From Fibrobacterota bacterium (GTDB lineage Bacteria; Fibrobacterota; Chitinivibrionia; Chitinivibrionales; Chitinispirillaceae), in assembly GCA_023436145.1 (NCBI GenBank), contig JAEZKP010000065.1, positions 1-12,816 of the forward strand: 12,816 nt of DNA, in the 5' to 3' direction. Every line of letters starts with the position of its first letter. Position 1 is the first letter of the stretch. Both the position numbers and the translations under genes were made by a program. This document shows positions 9,901 through 12,816 of the stretch, one piece after another. The notes beneath the pieces were generated by a model, which was not told where the DNA came from, did no database searches, and worked only from the letters and a program-made list of their open reading frames with translations.

Positions 9901-11535
9901 TTTATAGGGGACATTTTTAATCCAACGGATATACTTAATTTTCAAGTCACTTAAAGATGCTTTTTCCAGCCCTAAAACATCAAAATCGATGGTTGCAGAA
10001 GAACCATTCACTATAACCGGCTTAACTGCTCTTATTACCACATTACTGGAAGCTCTTCCAGCTTTAGGAATCGCACCCAGATCGGCCGGACTTCCATCAG
10101 CATCAAGAATTCCCGCATCCGGCCATCCCTGATCAAGCACCAGCTTTTCCACATCAGGATCATCCCAGTCAGGCACCAGAAAATCGGGGCTGGCAGTGTC
10201 GGTGGAGAGAAATTTCATTTCAAACCAGCGGACTGTAGAATTTCTGCCAAAAGGGGTGGTGATTCGGGCACCGGGTTGAATAGCCCAGTCCACAAAAAAG
10301 GAAGTATCTACCAGACCTTCAGATGTTTGTACCTGTACAGTAACCCTCTGCCCCTCGATCTCAACTTTGTCCATACCGTTCATGACTCTTACCTGGTCAT
10401 AAGCAGTTACTTTGACACTGGTATCAATATGGCTGCCATCACCAGGGTCACGCATTCCTATATAGTAGTCCTGAGTGCGTCTACCCGGTCTCTGGCCTTG
10501 TGTAGCATAAAGGGTATGGTGCATTCTGGAAGGAAATTTTCTGGAAATATCCTGATGTACGTTGGCTATTGTGTCAGGTTGAGCGATAATGTTATTAAAA
10601 ATCAGGTGCGGGCCTCCCACCTGCCAGTTTGCCACAAAAGTGGCACGGTTATGCCAGAAAGTGTTGTTATAAATCGCCAGTGGAGAGAGCATGTGATCTT
10701 TAAAAAAGAGCGCTCCTCCGGGTTGGTTTCCGCCTTCACTGGCAAAGCCTGCGACTTTGGCAGCCACCGTTTTGGTGTGATGATTTTCATAAAAGAGATT
10801 ATAACGGATTACTGATCCCTGATCCCAGACTGATTCAAAGAACATCCCGAAACTGTTATGATGGATTCTGTTGTTTTCGATGGTATGGTTTCCAGTTCTT
10901 CCAAAACCAGCCAGAGGTACAATATTCCAGGTATCAAGATCTGCAGGGTTAGCGTTGGCAAAAATACCGCCTTCGTTGCGGTCTTTGACATTTATCCCGA
11001 AATAGGCATTGGTAAGATCACAGTTTCTGACCACCACATCTCCAGCAACCCAAAGCGTGATAGCCGCATTTCCATGAAACAGAGCATATTTTTGCTCCCA
11101 GACCCCTTCCCATTCCCAAGGGTAGGCGCCACCACCATCCACTTTTATTCCATCAATGATTACATTTCTGGCATGCAAAACCCGTAAAGCACCATTTTGA
11201 TCAAAATTGATCGAATCCTTATGCTGAGATTGTGCATAAGTCTTAGGCAATACTGTCTTAGTGTCCTGAAATTTAATTACAGGTTTTCTAGACGAGGTGG
11301 GGTTTAATGATCGCAGAATAAGACCACTTTTGGTACTGTCAATTGTAACCTGTTCCTCGTAGACCGCCAGATCTTCAATCTGTACGATGTCACCAGCCTG
11401 AGCTGCATCTATAGCACTCTGAACTGTTTTGTAGGCAGCGCTACCGTCCTGGGCAACTCTGAATGTTGCAGCCGTTGAAATCTGTACGGCTAACAGCACT
11501 AACAAAAAAATCTTTCCGTACTGCTGAGTGTTCAT
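6919..11535 (-). CDS. Giant secreted right-handed beta-helix protein with Ig-like modules and FlgD/T9SS-like C-terminal domain (paralogue A)
   Basis: This 1,538-residue exported protein is collinear with the next gene downstream. Over an 84-residue core of the beta-helix (170-253, against 175-258 in the neighbour) 63 positions are identical by hand count. The signal peptide is about 1-22, with cleavage likely after ISTA. The beta-helix spans about 25-345 and carries KDRNEGGIFAN (184-194), NHTIENNRIHHN (216-227) and IYNNTFWHN (288-296). DGSPADLGAIPK (480-491) ends this region. Next come Ig-like modules, one Big_1-like (EDKFGN 766-771, SITDSTGIAFFDA 806-818), then a Cys-flanked module (C874, C971). 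Four GDG-type modules follow between 972 and about 1410, with the best loop DSDGDGIID at 1206-1214. The C-terminal domain (about 1430-1538) has GPNPF, IYDQMGN, WNGKNLKGRKV and GSYLAKV. Role: surface or secreted polysaccharide-related protein, otherwise unassigned. AGGAG at 11544-11548 fixes the start. Confidence 0.85.
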   Translation of the reverse strand: MNTQQYGKIFLLVLLAVQISTAATFRVAQDGSAAYKTVQSAIDAAQAGDIVQIEDLAVYEEQVTIDSTKSGLILRSLNPTSSRKPVIKFQDTKTVLPKTYAQSQHKDSINFDQNGALRVLHARNVIIDGIKVDGGGAYPWEWEGVWEQKYALFHGNAAITLWVAGDVVVRNCDLTNAYFGINVKDRNEGGIFANANPADLDTWNIVPLAGFGRTGNHTIENNRIHHNSFGMFFESVWDQGSVIRYNLFYENHHTKTVAAKVAGFASEGGNQPGGALFFKDHMLSPLAIYNNTFWHNRATFVANWQVGGPHLIFNNIIAQPDTIANVHQDISRKFPSRMHHTLYATQGQRPGRRTQDYYIGMRDPGDGSHIDTSVKVTAYDQVRVMNGMDKVEIEGQRVTVQVQTSEGLVDTSFFVDWAIQPGARITTPFGRNSTVRWFEMKFLSTDTASPDFLVPDWDDPDVEKLVLDQGWPDAGILDADGSPADLGAIPKAGRASSNVVIRAVKPVIVNGSSATIDFDVLGLEKASLSDLKIKYIRWIKNVPYKKDSFGPEFDTIGAGDVVSVTAPNTPIRMGSNSLTIDIKKALGANEHYAFFELILEGKNADGETELTSVGFIPYRKVDYEFIVKVLDFATGKIELDSVKAGEMVKISITPRSVGGTTFNNEVAPCTLTLSSGYVIYTEQGDTLMVKAVKGTLIKEGYFTRVPSSGYDRISVNGAYGKQIFLGNSKSIRILPGEPDKVTFQDPPSNGFAIIPGFFNDGAIKVEDKFGNAVGKGVQVKIRSTKPAIGDVLKDDGSPAEGADVVSITDSTGIAFFDAIVTDGDKGDTIPLVATLTVNSATDNTKLIVGNKKPKFFILYGDTAKYDISEVIEGCAGVKFPVTIIASHQGDSIITSLNNDFTIDLPSGIAAYATESNDDTVRITSSVLVNGKAKIWIKSTSGQHSNKKITITGKSDNTIIANTRGGIYFNFCGPVIDKAAYFANNGEGRVDRLEIWYKEELKESEIPDSLQLYWPEDQPGFLRVVKKSDISLDTSDKHHLIVNISPKFDPQVTFTNKTRLGTSFWNDPNQPDAATAKNPFSISDSVGPVLTYAKVVEKLKGGNDTMFIRFSESVHPDVVKGITLVLVKKDGEKINMDILEADRLNDTIRIIVKDLEGKSPNVGDSLKILHSGTIEDQYHNKAHPDNLPVPLKLKLVPPNIKHAYYLDSDGDGIIDSVYVKLDKFVSRDIIGATCVWNDGNNTTSALGKAEIGHNPQDSNMLCIYVNGKFRSNEVKTAGAMMVNLTISDFDQGAISAPVADSAAPVVTDAEYCPGNYVDGNFAPDTLKITFSEETNYAVSAHFPFNFYQKETNTPYTIKLQTSPRKSTNGYDFIVFDNNSIQGVRYPEKGDLVHINTAQEQITFHDGHNYQDNKNNRKVPLKVKGVPTQISVKAGPNPFVSDLQEVTFFITPKAKMVENVDVKSTVVIYDQMGNKLWQESGISADRPDREIHLKWNGKNLKGRKVGQGSYLAKVITWYGDMNSSKQKNVTDITIGVRQNK

Positions 11536-11573
11536 ACGGATAACTCCTTTTTATTTCAAATAATCTTGGTTTA

Positions 11574-11602
11574 TTTGTACTGAATTAGTGTCTGAGTCAC
11601 AA
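11574..11602 (-). promoter_or_regulatory. Candidate sigma-70-type promoter for the 6919-11535 gene
   Basis: On the minus strand TTGTGA (complement of 11597-11602) and TACAAA (complement of 11574-11579) are separated by exactly 17 bases. Each matches 4 of 6 consensus positions. The -10 lies about 40 bases upstream of the ATG. The left arm of an 11-bp dyad falls within the spacer. An alternative -35, TTGAAC (complement of 11609-11614), has no good partner. Confidence 0.35.
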
Positions 11603-11634
11603 GTGTCAGTTCAAAAATCTGTCACACTAATTCA
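11581..11634. promoter_or_regulatory. 11-bp inverted repeat (possible operator) in the divergent control region
   Basis: TGAATTAGTGT at 11581-11591 is perfectly inverted as ACACTAATTCA at 11624-11634, with 32 bases between. The left arm overlaps the candidate promoter of the leftward gene. The arms lie about 190-240 bases upstream of the predicted sigma-54 start of the rightward genes. It could be a repressor operator, a distant activator site or a stem-forming leader element. No known regulator family is recognised. Confidence 0.4.
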
Positions 11635-11690
11635 TTTGAATTTATAATTCTCTCTTTTACTGTTGGCTCAACCACTTAGTTCATTCTAAT

Positions 11691-11747
11691 ACATTAAATG
11701 TTCTAAAAGGAAACGGGAATGTGAAAGCAGTTACATTTTTATACATT
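11691..11747 (+). promoter_or_regulatory. Cluster of ACATT/AATGT half-sites, candidate enhancer for the sigma-54 promoter
   Basis: Five copies of one half-site occur in 57 bases: the palindrome ACATT-A-AATGT (11691-11701), AATGT-N10-ACATT (11718-11722 and 11733-11737) and a further ACATT (11743-11747). The middle pair contains TGT-N10-ACA, the spacing known for NifA-type upstream activator sites. The cluster lies roughly 75-130 bases upstream of the predicted start, the usual place for a bacterial enhancer-binding protein. The region is AT-rich, so chance contributes; which activator binds is unknown. Confidence 0.35.
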
Positions 11748-11796
11748 TTTCACTATTTTAATAATAGATGACTACCATTTTTCTAAACTCTATTGG

Positions 11797-11812
11797 TGGC
11801 ATGACTTTTGCA
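11797..11812 (+). promoter_or_regulatory. Sigma-54 (RpoN) -24/-12 promoter for the small ORF and hsp20
   Basis: TGGCATGACTTTTGCA matches the consensus TGGCACG-N4-TTGCW at every defined position except one (C to T in the -24 block). The invariant GG (11798-11799) and GC (11810-11811) are correctly spaced. Transcription would begin near 11822, about 37 bases before the ATG at 11859, which has AAGGAG at 11847-11852. No competing sigma-70 or CIRCE-type heat-shock signal was found here. Confidence 0.75.
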
Positions 11813-11858
11813 GCAACTGGGGGATGAATACTGGTAATCTTTCGAAAAGGAGTCGATT

Positions 11859-12044
11859 ATGGACAGCCCAAACATTCTGGATAAACCCCGCGATCCTCCC
11901 GATCAACTTTCTAACAGCTCTTTCATACCGTTTCTGGAAGGAAGACCAAATAGAGACGGAATAATAAACAATGAGGATATTATCAACCTGAAGATAGCTT
12001 TGAATGTTTCAAAAAGTCTCCAGGAATTTCTCTCGCTGGTTTAA
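11859..12044 (+). CDS. Small 61-residue protein of unknown function, upstream of hsp20
   Basis: I do not recognise this protein. It has no signal peptide and no membrane segment. The first half is Pro/Asp-rich and probably flexible. The second half (about 29-61) contains NRDGIINNEDIINLKIAL, which fits the single-loop pattern N-x-D-G-x-I-N-x-x-D-(I/L)-x-x-L-K-x-x-L seen in dockerin/EF-hand-type helices, but the first calcium ligand is replaced by Arg. A coincidental amphipathic helix is an equally good reading. Evidence that it is a gene: a strong AAGGAG six bases before the ATG, a sigma-54 promoter match just upstream, and close spacing to hsp20 (16 bases), whose ribosome binding site overlaps this stop codon. 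A role as a partner or regulator of the chaperone is inference only. Confidence 0.7.
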   Translation: MDSPNILDKPRDPPDQLSNSSFIPFLEGRPNRDGIINNEDIINLKIALNVSKSLQEFLSLV

Positions 12045-12060
12045 AGGAGAAGCTTGAGCT

Positions 12061-12483
12061 ATGTCTGATACTCTCAACTTTAAAGACGATTTCTATAAAG
12101 AATTTAAAGAAATAGTCTCCGGCAATTTCAAGTTATCTGGACGCAGGGTCAATTCCAATTATCCACCAGTAGACATTCTGGAAGAAAATGACTGTTTCCG
12201 ATTAAAAGCAGATCTTCCCGGACTTGATCGTTCTGATTTTGAAATCATACTGGAAGAAAATGTATTAACTATCTGCGGGGATAAAAAAGAAAGCCTCATA
12301 AACTCCAAGCAACAATACTTCCACCTGGAAAGAAATTACGGCTCCTTTCATCGCTCCTTTAACCTTCCCCCACAGCTTAACCCGGATTCTGCTGAAGCAT
12401 TCTATAAAGATGGTATATTAGAAATTGTTATCCGAAAAAAGCTGCACTCTCCGGTTAACGCTATATTAATAGAATCAGACTGA
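12061..12483 (+). CDS. hsp20: Hsp20/alpha-crystallin family small heat-shock protein
   Basis: This 140-residue ATP-independent holdase chaperone is expected to form cytosolic oligomers that bind unfolding proteins. The alpha-crystallin domain begins near residue 34 (YPPVDILEEND) and contains ADLPGLDRSDFEI (50-62), LTICGDKK (69-76), ERNYGSFHRSFNLP (90-103) and the family hallmark G-I-L (118-120, in KDGILEIVIRKK). A short C-terminal extension carries an I-x-I motif (I135-L-I137) used for inter-subunit contacts. Length is normal for the family. The start has AAAGGAG at 12043-12049, overlapping the stop of the preceding small ORF, so the two are probably translated from one mRNA driven by the sigma-54 promoter. 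No hairpin terminator follows before the repeat at 12562. Confidence 0.95.
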   Translation: MSDTLNFKDDFYKEFKEIVSGNFKLSGRRVNSNYPPVDILEENDCFRLKADLPGLDRSDFEIILEENVLTICGDKKESLINSKQQYFHLERNYGSFHRSFNLPPQLNPDSAEAFYKDGILEIVIRKKLHSPVNAILIESD

Positions 12484-12561
12484 AAAGAGATGTTTTTCAT
12501 TTCAATAATTAAGATTACTTCGCCTGTTTGCAATCCGCAGTCAGATTTTACAAAATTACTT

Positions 12562-12816
12562 CAGAAGTGTCCGGTTAATTTAACAAACATAAGATTTCAT
12601 AAGAAAGTAGGGCACGCAAATAAATTCCAAATCACAAACACCAAATCCTAAACAAATCCCAATTACCAATTATTCAAAATTCAAACAAGAAAAGAGCAGG
12701 TAGAGGCCGCTATCCTGTTTCAAATTTCTGATATCGAATTCTCTATTCATACTCCTGTTCCTGTTTAGAATTTGGGTATTGTAATTTGGGTTTTGTTTGG
12801 AATTTAAGATTTGTGA
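12562..12816 (+). repeat. AT-rich structured intergenic repeat, right copy (runs off the window)
   Basis: This is the inverted counterpart of the repeat at 1-194; the GTGTCCGG end (12567-12574) again faces the genes. GTGTCC at 12567-12572 can pair with GGGCAC at 12610-12615, using one G-U wobble. CAGGTAG at 12697-12703 can pair with CTATCCTG at 12710-12717, with one bulge. The two AT-rich arms around this hairpin (about 12623-12696 and 12753-12816) are an imperfect palindrome. No ORF is present. The stretch 12484-12561 between hsp20 and this repeat shows nothing I can identify. Confidence 0.8.

Noticed and set aside
10276..10815. 179-residue plus-strand ORF, the longest antisense frame
   Set aside because: It is antisense to the conserved beta-helix of the 6919-11535 gene, where the true frame is supported by the paralogue.
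2067..11535. Autotransporter (type V) or phage tail-spike
   Set aside because: There is no C-terminal beta-barrel, and the C-terminus is a FlgD/T9SS-like Ig domain; no phage genes are nearby.
11536..11858. CIRCE, sigma-32 or RNA-thermometer control of hsp20
   Set aside because: No TTAGCACTC-N9-GAGTGCTAA dyad or ROSE-like structure was seen; the sigma-54 element is the better match.
11859..12044. True dockerin (cellulosome) module
   Set aside because: Only one half-motif is present, the first metal ligand is Arg, and there is no signal peptide or second repeat.
1..12816. CRISPR array, tRNA, rRNA or complete insertion sequence
   Set aside because: No regularly spaced direct repeats, no tRNA/rRNA-like stretches and no transposase-like protein were found on either strand.

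Overview
The window reads as a piece of a moderately AT-rich bacterial chromosome from a Gram-negative-like, probably environmental organism. Two very large secreted proteins combine a right-handed beta-helix, a chain of Ig-like and 'GDG' modules, and a FlgD/T9SS-like C-terminal domain. That mix reminds me of Fibrobacterota (Chitinispirillum/Chitinivibrio-like lineages). This placement rests on protein style only and is tentative. There are no rRNA or tRNA genes, no CRISPR array and no recognisable transposase gene.

Layout. (a) 1-194 and 12562-12816 are two copies of one AT-rich structured intergenic repeat in opposite orientation; they bracket all the genes. (b) 282-1832 (+) encodes a two-headed HAD phosphatase: a beta-phosphoglucomutase-like module fused to a trehalose-6-phosphate phosphatase module. 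(c) 1833-2066 is the convergent junction, with a bidirectional hairpin terminator. (d) 2067-6758 (-) and 6919-11535 (-) are tandem paralogues of about 1,550 residues, each with a signal peptide. A 14-bp perfect hairpin terminator lies between them, and each has an AAGGAGTT-type ribosome binding site. (e) 11536-11858 is a 323-bp divergent control region with a candidate sigma-70 promoter for the leftward gene and a very good sigma-54 (-24/-12) promoter match for the rightward genes, preceded by a cluster of ACATT/AATGT half-sites. (f) 11859-12483 (+) is a two-gene unit: an unrecognised 61-residue protein followed by an Hsp20 small heat-shock protein.

How the parts fit. The trehalose-phosphatase fusion and the Hsp20 unit are both consistent with stress physiology, but nothing in the sequence links them directly. 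The giant paralogues look like cell-surface or secreted adhesion or polysaccharide-interacting proteins that arose by gene duplication; no catalytic activity can be assigned. The most notable regulatory feature is the apparent enhancer-dependent sigma-54 control of the small-ORF/hsp20 unit. The most notable structural feature is the inverted repeat pair with a conserved fold. I see no convincing defence system, toxin-antitoxin module or other clearly new multi-gene machinery.
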